Assembly (NCBI GenBank): GCA_963850345.1 | Contig: CAWKKW010000002.1 | Location: forward strand, 1,085,979 to 1,149,978 | Direction: 5' to 3' | DNA length: 64,000 bases | Source: CAWKKW01 sp963850345 | GTDB lineage: Bacteria; Acidobacteriota; Terriglobia; Terriglobales; Acidobacteriaceae | Shown here: one piece after another, positions 25,288-33,918 of the stretch | How the letters are laid out: the number at the start of each line of letters is the position of its first letter | Numbering within the stretch: the first letter of the stretch is position 1 | Made by a program: the position numbers and the translations under genes | Notes under the pieces: model-generated | Seen by the model: only the letters and a program-made list of their open reading frames with translations | The model's database searches: none | Told to the model about the DNA's origin: nothing

Positions 25288-25640
25288 GCAGTGCCTTCGT
25301 TGAATCATGTTGGGTTCCTAATCCCCTACGCAGGAGGCCTCACTCTTTCTAAGAGCGGCGACACCGCCTATTCGGAAAAGCTCCTGCGGCTGCTCCCTCC
25401 GACTTAGGGATTTGCGCCATCTGCATCCATCGCGGCTTCCACAATCTCTCGGCTCAAAACGCCGCATTAGTCGTCCGGACGGCCAATCCGCGAGTCGTAA
25501 TTCCCTGCCATTGCGGCATGATGGTTAACAACGTCGGATCTCCTGAGATGTTCGAGGCTGCGCTGGATAGCCTAATGTTGAAGGCCGAGTACACCGTACT
25601 GAAACCCTGGGTGCATCAGGGTCAGAACGTCGAACCAAGC
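25288..25640 (+). pseudogene. decayed UlaG-like metallo-beta-lactamase-fold hydrolase (C-terminal half)
   Basis: Two frames carry consecutive pieces of an MBL-fold protein. From about 25288: 'LNHVGFLIPYAGGLTLSKSG' then D-T-A-Y-S-E-K-L-L, matching the 'GFxIxxxGxxxxxSGDTxY' strand, ending at a TAG at 25405. From 25410 in another frame: 'RGFHNLSAQNAALVV' and 'NPRVVIPCHCGMMVNNVG' then 'PEMFEAAL', matching the C-terminal 'RVVIPxHYGMF' metal-site region. The N-terminal half with the HxHxDH motif is missing. One frameshift and truncation, no stop of its own. UlaG relatives include L-ascorbate-6-phosphate lactonase. Confidence 0.65.
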
Positions 25641-25674
25641 CGTAGCGGGCTTAGCAGGAATGGGGAAGAACCAT

Positions 25675-26445
25675 ATGGAAATCTCTCTTAGCGGCAAGGT
25701 CGCAATCATCACGGGCGCCTCCTCCGGGATAGGACTTGCAGTAACAAAAACTTACCTGGAGTGCGGCGCAGCCGGTATCGTCGCAGTCTTCCGGCGAACG
25801 CAGGTGCCGGAGGAACTCCAAAGGCTCGGCGAGCGCTTTCCGGGAAGGCTCGCAATCGTACACGGCGATGTTGCCGACGAGAGCACGGCGATTGCGTTCA
25901 CTGAGGAAGCCCTGCGGCGCTTCAATCGAATTGACATCCTGGTGAGCAACGCGGCCGTGAGTGTGGTGAAGGCACTTCATCTTCACACGCCCGAAGAGTG
26001 GGACGCGGTTATGAACTCCAACGTCAAGAGCCTCTATTGGGCCGCCCGGCACGTGGTGCCGGTGATGATCAAGCAGCACTCCGGACTCATTCTGGTCAGC
26101 GGATCGATCTCCGGTGAAATCGGCATTCCAACGCAAGGGGCCTATGCGCCGTCGAAGGGCGCACTGCATCAGATGACGCGGCAGATGGCCATTGAATATG
26201 CCCGGGATGGAATTCGCGTGAACACCATTGCGTGCGGCACCGTCGACACGCCCATCGTAGAGCGCTCCGCCCAGGCGTCTGGAAATCCGGACCATTACTG
26301 GTCCATGCTGCGCAACGCTCACCCCATCGGCAGGATCGCATCGGCGGAGGAAGTCGCCGCTTTTTACGCGTTCCTCGCAACCGATATCGCAAGCTTTTTT
26401 ACAGGAGCTGTTCTGATGTTGGACGGTGGTTATACCGCTCAGTAG
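25675..26445 (+). CDS. short-chain dehydrogenase/reductase
   Basis: A classical SDR of about 256 residues. 'VAIITGASSGIGLAV' binds NAD(P), 'LVSNAAVSVV' is the NAG motif, and the catalytic Ser, Tyr and Lys are in 'LVSGSISGE' and 'YAPSKGAL'. The ATG at 25675 has GGGGA 8 nt upstream; an ATG at 25660 is less well placed. It starts a run of three dehydrogenase genes before a GH51 arabinofuranosidase: the next gene begins 8 nt after its stop. It probably oxidises a sugar or sugar acid. Confidence 0.9.
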   Translation: MEISLSGKVAIITGASSGIGLAVTKTYLECGAAGIVAVFRRTQVPEELQRLGERFPGRLAIVHGDVADESTAIAFTEEALRRFNRIDILVSNAAVSVVKALHLHTPEEWDAVMNSNVKSLYWAARHVVPVMIKQHSGLILVSGSISGEIGIPTQGAYAPSKGALHQMTRQMAIEYARDGIRVNTIACGTVDTPIVERSAQASGNPDHYWSMLRNAHPIGRIASAEEVAAFYAFLATDIASFFTGAVLMLDGGYTAQ

Positions 26446-26453
26446 GAGCCATG

Positions 26454-27479
26454 ATGAAAACGACACTCGCGGCACGATACGTCGGTCCCGGCCGCGTGAA
26501 GGTAGAAGAGGTCCTTATTCCCGATCTGGCTGAAGAGGAAGCTCTCATTGAAGTCGAAGCGTGCGGATTCTGCGGATCAGACATCAATATCATTGCTGGG
26601 ACCCACCCACGGGCCAAGGCCCCGCTCACGCTGGGCCACGAGCTCGCAGGAACGATTGTCCAAATGAGGAGCTCCTCAACTGCACTGAGCGTCGGGGATA
26701 GGGTAGCGATATTTCCCCTCATCTCATGCGGAGTTTGTCATGCCTGCAAGCATGGAAACGCGCACGTGTGCCGCGACCTGAAGCTCTACGGCTTCGACGT
26801 GGATGGCGGCATGGCACAGTTCGCAAAGCTGCCGGTCACCTCACTCATGCGATTGCCGGCGCAGATGCCTCCGCGCGTGGGCGCGCTCATTGAGCCGCTC
26901 GCCGTGGCGGTTCACGGGGTCCAGCGATCTGACGTTCGCGGTGCGGCTCTCGCCGTAGTCCTTGGCGCGGGTCCGATCGGATTGCTTACCGCTCTGGTAG
27001 CGCAGGATCGCGGCATTCCCCACGTTTTCATCAGCGATGTGAATCCGGAACGGCGTGAGTTGGCAGAGTCGTTGGGCTTGCGAACGGTTGAGGCAGGAGA
27101 CGCGCTGCGCCGCCTCGTCATGGCCGCATCCGCCGGAGAAGGCGCTGACATCGTGTATGAGTGCGCCGGACATCCCTCCTCCGCGCTCGAAATGTGCGCG
27201 CTGGTCCGGCCGCGTGGAACAATCGTCAACCTCGGCGTCTTCAAAACACCGATTGCTGTGGATATGCAGGCAGTCAATTTCAAGGAACTGCAGATCCTGG
27301 GTTCCAGAGTGTACGATCGCGCCGACTTTGAGCAGGCCATCGAGCTGGCCGCGCGCCTTCCGCTGGAGCGCATTGTCTCCCGTACCTACAGCCTTCAGGA
27401 CGCGGGCACCGCATTTGAGAACTTCAAATCGGGCAAGATCTGCAAGGCTCTTATTCTTCCTTCAGGAGCCGTGGTATGA
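26454..27479 (+). CDS. zinc-dependent alcohol/polyol dehydrogenase (MDR family)
   Basis: About 341 residues from the ATG at 26454 (GGAG 5 nt upstream; ATG at 26451 is too close). 'CGFCGSDINIIAG' and 'LGHELAGTIV' give catalytic zinc ligands; the structural zinc cysteines lie in 'CGVCHACKHGNAHVC'. 'VLGAGPIGLLTALVAQ' is the NAD-binding motif. Closest in style to sorbitol/galactitol/threonine dehydrogenases. It overlaps the next SDR by 4 nt (ATGA) and is likely part of a sugar-oxidation pathway in one operon. Confidence 0.92.
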   Translation: MKTTLAARYVGPGRVKVEEVLIPDLAEEEALIEVEACGFCGSDINIIAGTHPRAKAPLTLGHELAGTIVQMRSSSTALSVGDRVAIFPLISCGVCHACKHGNAHVCRDLKLYGFDVDGGMAQFAKLPVTSLMRLPAQMPPRVGALIEPLAVAVHGVQRSDVRGAALAVVLGAGPIGLLTALVAQDRGIPHVFISDVNPERRELAESLGLRTVEAGDALRRLVMAASAGEGADIVYECAGHPSSALEMCALVRPRGTIVNLGVFKTPIAVDMQAVNFKELQILGSRVYDRADFEQAIELAARLPLERIVSRTYSLQDAGTAFENFKSGKICKALILPSGAVV

Positions 27480-28240
27480 ATCCGTTTCGCGTTGAAGGCA
27501 AGTTGGCGCTGGTGACAGGCGGTGCAAGCGGGATCGGTTATGGAGCAGCAAAGGCTCTGGCGGAATCCGGCGCTAACCTGGTTCTTGCGGGTCGGCGCGT
27601 CGCCGAACTCGAACGAGCCGCTGCCGCGCTCAAGCAACTAGGTGCCGTCGTCCACGTCTCGCCTATCGATTTGAAAGAAACCGCAGCTATCTCAAGGTGG
27701 TTTGACGATGTGTGTTCAAAGACCGGAGTGCCGGACATCCTTGTCAACGCAGCCGGAATGACGCGGCGCGGCCCGGCAGTAGATCTGACGTTGGATGACT
27801 GGTCCGCAGTGATGACCGTGAATGCGGAAGCCATCTTCGAGCTGAGCCGATGCTTTGCCCGACGGCGCATCTCAGACCGGCTGGGTGGCAACATCGTCAA
27901 TGTGGCTTCGCTGATGACCTTCGCAGCGCGTCCGGGCACGTCTGTCTATGCCGCGTCAAAAGGCGCGGTGGGTCAACTCACCAAGGCCATGGCGGTGGAA
28001 TGGGCCAGGTACGGAATCACCGTGAACGCCATTGCTCCAGGCTACATCGACACCGAGCTCACGCAACCGCTGGTCAGCGATCCCGAATTCAGTTCGTGGG
28101 TCGTAGGCCGCTGTCCACTGGGCAGATGGGGAACTCCGGAAGACATCGCCTGGCCGATTGTGTTTCTGTCCAGCGCTGCTTCGTCCTTCCTCACCGGCCA
28201 GGTGATTCCCGTGGACGGAGGATGGCTGGCTACGGTTTGA
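27476..28240 (+). CDS. short-chain dehydrogenase/reductase (gluconate 5-dehydrogenase-like)
   Basis: A 254-residue SDR. 'LALVTGGASGIGYGAAKAL' is the cofactor motif, 'LVNAAGMTRRGPA' the NNAG-like motif, 'VASLMTFAARPG' and 'YAASKGAVGQLTKAMA' supply Ser, Tyr and Lys, and 'VDGGWLA' is the C-terminal signature. The 'NAAGMTRRGPAVD' stretch resembles gluconate 5-dehydrogenase and 2-deoxy-D-gluconate 3-dehydrogenase (IdnO/KduD). Starts within the stop of the upstream dehydrogenase (ATGA), so the two are co-translated. Confidence 0.91.
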   Translation: MNPFRVEGKLALVTGGASGIGYGAAKALAESGANLVLAGRRVAELERAAAALKQLGAVVHVSPIDLKETAAISRWFDDVCSKTGVPDILVNAAGMTRRGPAVDLTLDDWSAVMTVNAEAIFELSRCFARRRISDRLGGNIVNVASLMTFAARPGTSVYAASKGAVGQLTKAMAVEWARYGITVNAIAPGYIDTELTQPLVSDPEFSSWVVGRCPLGRWGTPEDIAWPIVFLSSAASSFLTGQVIPVDGGWLATV

Positions 28241-28357
28241 AAGTTCCGCCTCGATCTTCTTTCGCAGTGGATGAACCGGGAGCGTCCGTGCTCCTCAATA
28301 TCGAGCAAATGTGTAAGGCTGTTCCATGACAAGGCAGATATGGAGAGAGCGACGAGC

Positions 28358-30013
28358 ATGAACCGAAGGGAACTTCTCAAGAGTGTTGCAATGTCTGGAG
28401 CGGTCTTCGCGTTTGCCAAACACAATGTGTGGGCCAGTGAGACCGATGCCCAGATAGAGATTCTTCTCGAAGAGGGGAACGAAATCATCTCCCCGAATCT
28501 GTACGGTCAATTCACAGAACACATCGGCGGCGTCATCTACGACGGGATTTGGGTCGGAGAAGGATCGAAGATTCGGAATCAAAACGGCATCCGGGCAGAT
28601 CTCATCGACGCCCTCCGGCGGATTTCTGTTCCGATCATCCGCTGGCCAGGCGGATGTTTCGCCGACAGTTACGATTGGAGGGATGGTGTGGGTGAAGTTG
28701 CCAAACGGCCCTCCCGCACCAACTTCTGGGAAGTGGACCCCGATGCCGTGCGTCTTCATGAAAAGGGCGATCAGGTTATCGAATCGAATCGCTTCGGCAC
28801 GAATGAGTTCATGCGCCTGTGTTCGTTGACTGGCGCGCAGCCTTATGTCGCCGCCAACGTTCGCAGTTTATCCGCGCTTGATTTCGATCATTGGGTCGAA
28901 TACTGCAACTCACCAGCCGGCAGCACTACGCTTGCCAGATTGCGCGAGGCGGCGGGTTTCGGCCAGCCATTCAAGGTGCGCTACTGGGGAGTTGGAAATG
29001 AAAGCTGGGGATGCGGTGGCAACTTCACACCGGAAGAATATGCGACCGAGTTTCGCCGCTTTACGAGCTGGGTGCCCAGCTATGGGCTCGATCTCCAATT
29101 CGTCGGATCAGGGCCCAACAATGACGATCTCGACTGGACCCACCGTTTCTTCGAACAGATATACTCGGGCTCCCACCCCTATCACACGTCCGGTTTGTAC
29201 GGATGGTCCGTCCACTACTATGCTTCGAATCTCAGCCGCGGAAAAACGCAGGACTGGATCCTCAGTAAAGGCGACGCCCTCGCCTTCGACAAGGTCGACT
29301 GGTACGAACTGATGCGCGTCTCCAACGGTATCGAACAGATCGTTGAGGACCAGTGGTCCGTCATCGGGCAATATGAAACCGCGCACCACATCAAGCTGGT
29401 TGTCGATGAATATGGTCCGTGGTACCGCGAAGGCACCGAGGTGGATCCCACTCACATCTTCGGCCAGCAGGTCACCATTCGAGATGCGCTCGCCACTGCT
29501 CTTACGCTCGATATCTTCAACCGCCATGCCGACAAAGTTGGCATAGCCACAAACGCGCAGCTCGTCAACAACATCAACGCGGTGTTCCTCGCTCACGAAG
29601 ACAAATTCGTGACCACGCCTAACTATCATGTGTTTTCCATGTACGCGGACCACGCCGGCGGACGGAATCTGAGGACGGAGTTCACCGCTCCCAGCGTGCG
29701 TTACACGCGCGATGGGCAGGCTGCCCAGTTCTGGGGTTTGAACGGGTCTGTCTCACAAAAGGGCAACAAGCTCACGCTCACCGTCGTGAATCCTGACCTG
29801 GAAAACTCCATCGAGACGCAGATCGCCCTGCGCGGCGGCCAGATCAAAGATGTCACCGGCACCCTGCTCACCGCGAGTGATATGCATGCCCACAACACAT
29901 TTGACGCGCCGGACTCGGTCAAGCCCGCACCGCTGCCCGTCAGGATTTCAGATGGCGCGGCAATGGTGCGATTTCCCAACGGCTCCGTGTCCAAAGTGCA
30001 GATCACGCTTTGA
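28358..30013 (+). CDS. GH51 alpha-L-arabinofuranosidase
   Basis: 552 residues from the ATG at 28358 (frame opens at 28271; ATG at 28340 is possible). The N-terminus 'MNRRELLKSVAMSGAVFAFA' is Tat-like (RR plus ELLK), so export is likely. GH51 signatures: 'NLYGQFTEHIGG', 'IIRWPGGCFADSYDWRDGVG', acid/base E215 in 'VGNESWGCGG' and nucleophile E351 in 'VVDEYGPWY'. It would remove arabinofuranosyl groups from arabinan or arabinoxylan. It follows three dehydrogenase genes, about 118 bp downstream of the last SDR, consistent with pentose use. Confidence 0.95.
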   Translation: MNRRELLKSVAMSGAVFAFAKHNVWASETDAQIEILLEEGNEIISPNLYGQFTEHIGGVIYDGIWVGEGSKIRNQNGIRADLIDALRRISVPIIRWPGGCFADSYDWRDGVGEVAKRPSRTNFWEVDPDAVRLHEKGDQVIESNRFGTNEFMRLCSLTGAQPYVAANVRSLSALDFDHWVEYCNSPAGSTTLARLREAAGFGQPFKVRYWGVGNESWGCGGNFTPEEYATEFRRFTSWVPSYGLDLQFVGSGPNNDDLDWTHRFFEQIYSGSHPYHTSGLYGWSVHYYASNLSRGKTQDWILSKGDALAFDKVDWYELMRVSNGIEQIVEDQWSVIGQYETAHHIKLVVDEYGPWYREGTEVDPTHIFGQQVTIRDALATALTLDIFNRHADKVGIATNAQLVNNINAVFLAHEDKFVTTPNYHVFSMYADHAGGRNLRTEFTAPSVRYTRDGQAAQFWGLNGSVSQKGNKLTLTVVNPDLENSIETQIALRGGQIKDVTGTLLTASDMHAHNTFDAPDSVKPAPLPVRISDGAAMVRFPNGSVSKVQITL

Positions 30014-30051
30014 CGCCGTCGTGCCAACATCGGCTCTCACGCGGGCGCGGC

Positions 30052-30096
30052 AAGCAAAAACGGGTGTCCATCCGTTCGAATGGACACCTGTTGCTT
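30052..30096. terminator. hairpin after GH51
   Basis: AAGCA...GGGTGTCCAT pairs with ATGGACACC...TGCTT (core 9-bp stem at 30063-30071/30080-30088, loop CCGTTCGA). It lies 40 nt after the GH51 stop and is followed by pyrimidine-rich TTTCTC. The rest of the 304-bp gap to the next gene shows only its ribosome-binding site (AAGAGGA). Confidence 0.6.
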
Positions 30097-30317
30097 TCTC
30101 CAGGGCTTCACGCCGATTTGTTCGCAGGCGTAGAACCGGTCCCGTTCATTTGGGAGTTGCCTTGGTAGCACCGGTGGAAACTCCGTCATCTACCAGCAGG
30201 ATCTGACAGATAATTCTTCAGTCGGACAGACCTATGAGGCACATTGGTGAGGATGGACCGATCATACGATCGCTTTCCTTTCCAAACTGAATATCAGAAC
30301 CTATAAATAAGAGGACT

Positions 30318-31220
30318 ATGAATCGGCCAGGAACAATCTTGCGTGAATGGTGGAGTAGCTGTCACAGGTTCCTACCTGAAGCGTCATCACCGAAACTCTT
30401 GTGCATCTCTGCGTTCCGGGCGTGGTTCGCCGCTGCGATGATGGCGCTAGCAGTTGGCTATGCGCCGGGACAAGAGATCGACCTCAACGCCACGAGACCC
30501 ACCATCGCAAACAGCGCGACTATTCAAAGCCCAGGAGTGGTGCAACTGGAGATCGGCTACGACGCCTATCCGCGGAACCCGCCCGGCAATCAGCAGGTAG
30601 TTGGTACCTCGCTCACGTATGCTCCCCTGCCAAGACTCCGGTTAGATTTCGGGTGGTCGACCTTTGACCACCAACAGGGGCAGGAGGGGAGCACGAACGG
30701 TGTTGGAACAATACAAATCGGCGGCAAAGTCGAACTGAGAAAAGAACAGTACTACCGCGCTGCGCCAGGCATTGCGATTCAGTACGAGGCCGAACTTCCC
30801 ACAGCCTCGCGGACTGCCCTTCAAGGCTTTGGCCAACAGGCTATTCTGCTGCTCAACCACCATTACGGCAAGAACGGCAACATGGATTTTATCGTCAATG
30901 GCTCGGTGGTACAGTCAGACTGCCAAACGCAATCCGGCTGCACCTATGGAGGTCAACAATCGTTTGCAATCAGCTACCACCTCCAGAAGCGGACGCGCCT
31001 TTACGGGGAGATATTCGGTCAAAACAATTCGCAGTCGAATACCCCGCCCGGAACATACTTCTTTGGAGGCTTTTATCATAAATTTCATCGCTCTTTTGGA
31101 ATCGACGGCGGATTGCGCGTCGGCCTCAGCAATCATTCAGCAGCCATCGGCACAACGATAGGAATTATCCTTGGCAAGCGCGTTCACGAATACTCGCCAA
31201 AGCAACCGAACACTCCTTGA
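30318..31220 (+). CDS. outer-membrane transporter-like protein (phenol_MetA_deg type)
   Basis: A 300-residue protein with a long N-terminus and signal segment ('FAAAMMALAVGYAPGQE'). The rest alternates short amphipathic strands ('GVVQLEIGYDAYP', 'LRLDFGWSTFD', 'GVGTIQIGGKVEL', 'FGIDGGLRVGLSN') as in outer-membrane beta-barrels of the MetA-pathway/transporter family (PF13557-like). Such proteins are proposed outer-membrane channels for small molecules. AAGAGGA 3 nt before the ATG supports the start. Not in an operon; convergent with the next gene. Confidence 0.65.
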   Translation: MNRPGTILREWWSSCHRFLPEASSPKLLCISAFRAWFAAAMMALAVGYAPGQEIDLNATRPTIANSATIQSPGVVQLEIGYDAYPRNPPGNQQVVGTSLTYAPLPRLRLDFGWSTFDHQQGQEGSTNGVGTIQIGGKVELRKEQYYRAAPGIAIQYEAELPTASRTALQGFGQQAILLLNHHYGKNGNMDFIVNGSVVQSDCQTQSGCTYGGQQSFAISYHLQKRTRLYGEIFGQNNSQSNTPPGTYFFGGFYHKFHRSFGIDGGLRVGLSNHSAAIGTTIGIILGKRVHEYSPKQPNTP

Positions 31221-31359
31221 TTTACGTTCGGTGGGACCGTCGTACGGTGGCGGCACCGAGGTCAGGCGAGCGAGTGGGCGAAATTGTAACCGTTGCTGTA
31301 CTTAAGAAGACGTGAACCACTAGGAGTTGGCAGTGAATCGGTGAACAGGCTGCTTAGTA

Positions 31360-32358
31360 TTAGAGGCTCACAATCAGAGCACCCAGGCTGGGGATAGGCT
31401 TCTGAATGGAGGTGATGCCCTTTCCTCCAAGCGTATGCCCGGACCACTTGAGGGCGCGGCGGACGGAATAAGCAGTTGGAAGAAGGCAGGCGTTGTCGGT
31501 TCCTGACCAGTAGGATTCATAGAGGATGCCATTGATTGTTGAATCGACGAGGTTACAAACATCTCCTATTTCCTGGTTGCCGGTGACGGTCGAGGCGTCG
31601 GATTCAGGGTCAGTACAGGTCTCAGCGAGTTCGTGGCAAAAGGTAGAGGTTATCTGACCAATGGAAGAGTTGAAGAGGACAAAACCGACCCAGGCATGGT
31701 CAATGTCGAAGGGAAAGTCGTAGTCCGTTGCCACCAGATGCTTGCCGCGGATGCCACCGGGGCCGTACGTAGTACCGGGGGGCATGAACACCATGTAAAT
31801 GATGCGACCGCCAGGATCATCGGACTCAGGGAATTTGTTGTCGTCAATGAGAGACCAGATCAGGTCTGTTATATCGCTGTCTTTGTAAGTGCCTGGCGGG
31901 GTAGGACTCGTAACTACGATGGCCCCTGCCAGATTGCAACGGCGGATACCGTATTGACGCAGACCCGACATCCAGGGGCCGCGCAAAATTGTCTGCACTT
32001 GGCCGAGGATTGCACCTGCTGAGGGATTGGTGGCGGACTGATTCCACGCACCACCCCAAAAGATAAGCTGAACGGGTAGGCCTGTTCCTATCGCACCACC
32101 ACCATTCGAAACATTGATGGGGAGTGGAATGATAGGTGGGAAGAGAAGGTCGGCTGTAAGGACATTCTCTGTTTGGGCGCCGAGACCCGCAACGGGCGTA
32201 TCGTCAACAATGCCTCCCGGGAATTTGCGCCCTTTCGCCTTACGCCGGATTTCTTTGCCGGGAGCAAGAGACACCTGAATGAGTCCCGCAGAGGGAAAAG
32301 CTGTTTTCTTTGCGGGACGAGATTTACCTGAATTACGCGACTTGGATGGCGGCCTCAT
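31360..32358 (-). CDS. EXORDIUM-like/HELAE-motif protein of unknown function
   Basis: A 332-residue protein with a basic N-terminal tail ('SKSRNSGKSRPAKK') and no clear signal peptide. The centre has 'VQLIFWGGAWN' and the C-terminal third the motif 'FCHELAETCTDPESD' followed by 'EIGDVCNLV' and 'YESYWSGTDNACLLP'. HEL(A/V)E..TDP with a later EIGD.C occurs in a family of secreted proteins related to phosphate-induced/EXORDIUM proteins and looks like a metal site (HExxE rather than HExxH), but no activity is established. Its start is 30 bp after the stop of the 21-residue-repeat gene, so the two are probably co-transcribed. Confidence 0.6.
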   Translation of the reverse strand: MRPPSKSRNSGKSRPAKKTAFPSAGLIQVSLAPGKEIRRKAKGRKFPGGIVDDTPVAGLGAQTENVLTADLLFPPIIPLPINVSNGGGAIGTGLPVQLIFWGGAWNQSATNPSAGAILGQVQTILRGPWMSGLRQYGIRRCNLAGAIVVTSPTPPGTYKDSDITDLIWSLIDDNKFPESDDPGGRIIYMVFMPPGTTYGPGGIRGKHLVATDYDFPFDIDHAWVGFVLFNSSIGQITSTFCHELAETCTDPESDASTVTGNQEIGDVCNLVDSTINGILYESYWSGTDNACLLPTAYSVRRALKWSGHTLGGKGITSIQKPIPSLGALIVSL

Positions 32359-32388
32359 GTGCGACTCCCATGTTGAGCAGATGATCCC

Positions 32389-33621
32389 TCACTGAAGGCA
32401 TACGAGCATGGGCACAAGTCCCTTGCCGTCTTCCAAGCCACCGAGAGCTTTGCCAATGACCGTCCCAAAGGCGCGACTTGGATCCTGCGCTTTCATAGCG
32501 TGGCCCGCAGTAGGCGAGGAAGTGAGCATATCCCCGACCTCGATGTGCCCGTATTGCGCGTCAACCTTGCAATAGACTTTGCCGACGAGCGCGACAGGGA
32601 GACGGTTTTGCGCTGCCTGCTTGTCGAGTACGATGCCAGGCCTATACTTGCCCGCGCCGGAGACGACGCCCGCCACCTTCTTGTCGTACGCTGTACTGCT
32701 TTGCTCCAGGGTTCCTTCACAAGTAATGACAACTACGTCGCCCGCCTCAACATGTTCGGGATGACTAAAGTCGAAGTGTTCAGCGCAGTCAGCACCGGGC
32801 AGGAAGATGTCCCCCTCGACTTGCAGGTCACCGTTGACTTGGACTTTTCCGAAGAACTCTCCGGCATAGGGATAGGTCATAGCGGTAGAGCGAAGGCCAC
32901 CGAAGGCGACAATTGCGGCGGAAGAGTTTCTGCTGGCGTACCCAAGAACACCGGGCCCAAGATCGCTCGCGCCGAACACTCCGGCTTTCGCACCCTCGCT
33001 TCCTACGGTGGTCTCCTGCAGGCGCGGATCTCCGTGAAACCCGGTTACGCCTGCATCCTTGTTGGCCTGGCCAAATACGCCGGGGCCACTTCCTTCACTG
33101 CGGCCAAGAACACCTGGACCTATGCCCTGAGAGGTGATGGCTAGACCGCTGACGCCAGCCGTCCAGGTGAACGAATTTGTTTCGCCATGTACGCCGTCGC
33201 CCTTCTCGCTGGTGCCCCAGACGCCCTGATCCTGGCCGTGACAGACGCCAACCACGCCCCGGCCGGATTTGGTTTCGCCCCAGACAGCGTCGCCGTGAGT
33301 ATCGACAACACCGACGACGCCACGTCCCGATTTTGTAGCTCCCCAAACGCCGACACCATCGCCATCGCTCACGCCCACAACCCCGCGGCCGGACGTAGTC
33401 TCGCCCCAAACAGCATCACCCGCCGTGCGAACGACCCCGACCACTGCGCGGCCGGTTTTGGTATCTCCCCAAACCCCGGTGCCACCATCGCTGACACCGA
33501 CAACCCCTCGGCCAGCAACAGGGTTTGATTCGCCCCAGACTCCATCGCCGCCTTTAGAGTTGTCGCCAGTTAGCCCATGAGTTCCTTTGACGTTGCTATT
33601 ACCCGTGTATGGTGCAGACAT
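32389..33621 (-). CDS. 21-residue-repeat beta-solenoid-like protein with C-terminal tail-fibre-like domain
   Basis: A 410-residue protein. Residues 27-132 are tandem 21-22-residue repeats of the form GVWGETKSGRGVVGVxDxxGD, Gly/Val-rich and probably a beta-helix. Looser GPGV(L/F)G repeats follow to about residue 240 ('GPGVLGRSEGSGPGVFGQA'). The C-terminal 150 residues ('AGEFFGKVQVNGDLQVEGDI', 'EHVEAGDVVVI', 'YDKKVAGVVSGAG', 'VEVGDMLTSS'-like 'IEVGDMLTSSPTAGHAMKA') resemble domains of phage-tail-fibre-like and secreted surface proteins. No signal peptide or membrane segment is seen. Function unknown; the downstream HELAE gene is its likely operon partner. Confidence 0.7.
   Translation of the reverse strand: MSAPYTGNSNVKGTHGLTGDNSKGGDGVWGESNPVAGRGVVGVSDGGTGVWGDTKTGRAVVGVVRTAGDAVWGETTSGRGVVGVSDGDGVGVWGATKSGRGVVGVVDTHGDAVWGETKSGRGVVGVCHGQDQGVWGTSEKGDGVHGETNSFTWTAGVSGLAITSQGIGPGVLGRSEGSGPGVFGQANKDAGVTGFHGDPRLQETTVGSEGAKAGVFGASDLGPGVLGYASRNSSAAIVAFGGLRSTAMTYPYAGEFFGKVQVNGDLQVEGDIFLPGADCAEHFDFSHPEHVEAGDVVVITCEGTLEQSSTAYDKKVAGVVSGAGKYRPGIVLDKQAAQNRLPVALVGKVYCKVDAQYGHIEVGDMLTSSPTAGHAMKAQDPSRAFGTVIGKALGGLEDGKGLVPMLVCLQ
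33222..33543 (-). repeat. tandem 63-bp coding repeats
   Basis: Five to six copies of about 63 bp within the gene at 32389-33621, one per GVWG...GRGVVGV unit (first unit 66 bp). Copies vary at third positions, so this is an old or selected protein repeat, not a recent DNA amplification. Confidence 0.75.
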
Positions 33622-33918
33622 GGATGCTACCTCCGATCACGTGAGTAGGATTGCGTTGAGAAGGAAGACCGAGGCCATGGGCCGCACACTGATGGTGGGG
33701 TTCTAGGGCCGCCAAGAGGGAAGTGAGATGTCGGGCCGGGATGAGAGAACCGAAGTGCCACTCACAATACAGGGTCGATAGCGATATGGATAGTAAAAAA
33801 ATCCAAAATTGAGGGCTGCCCACAGCTACAACGAACTCCGATTGCGAAGCCCTGTTGGTTCGGCTCTACCCCGTCGTGATTGGCTCGTCCGAAATCCTCC
33901 AAGATCGGAAGCAAGAGG

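Noticed and set aside
31229..31258. Small nested inverted repeat between the convergent genes at 31220 and 31360
   Set aside because: Stems are only 5 bp each and no U-tract follows; not strong enough to call a terminator.
33222..33543. Regular repeats considered as a CRISPR array
   Set aside because: The repeats are about 63 bp, variable and in one open frame encoding GVWG...GRGVVGV units; there are no unique spacers or cas genes.
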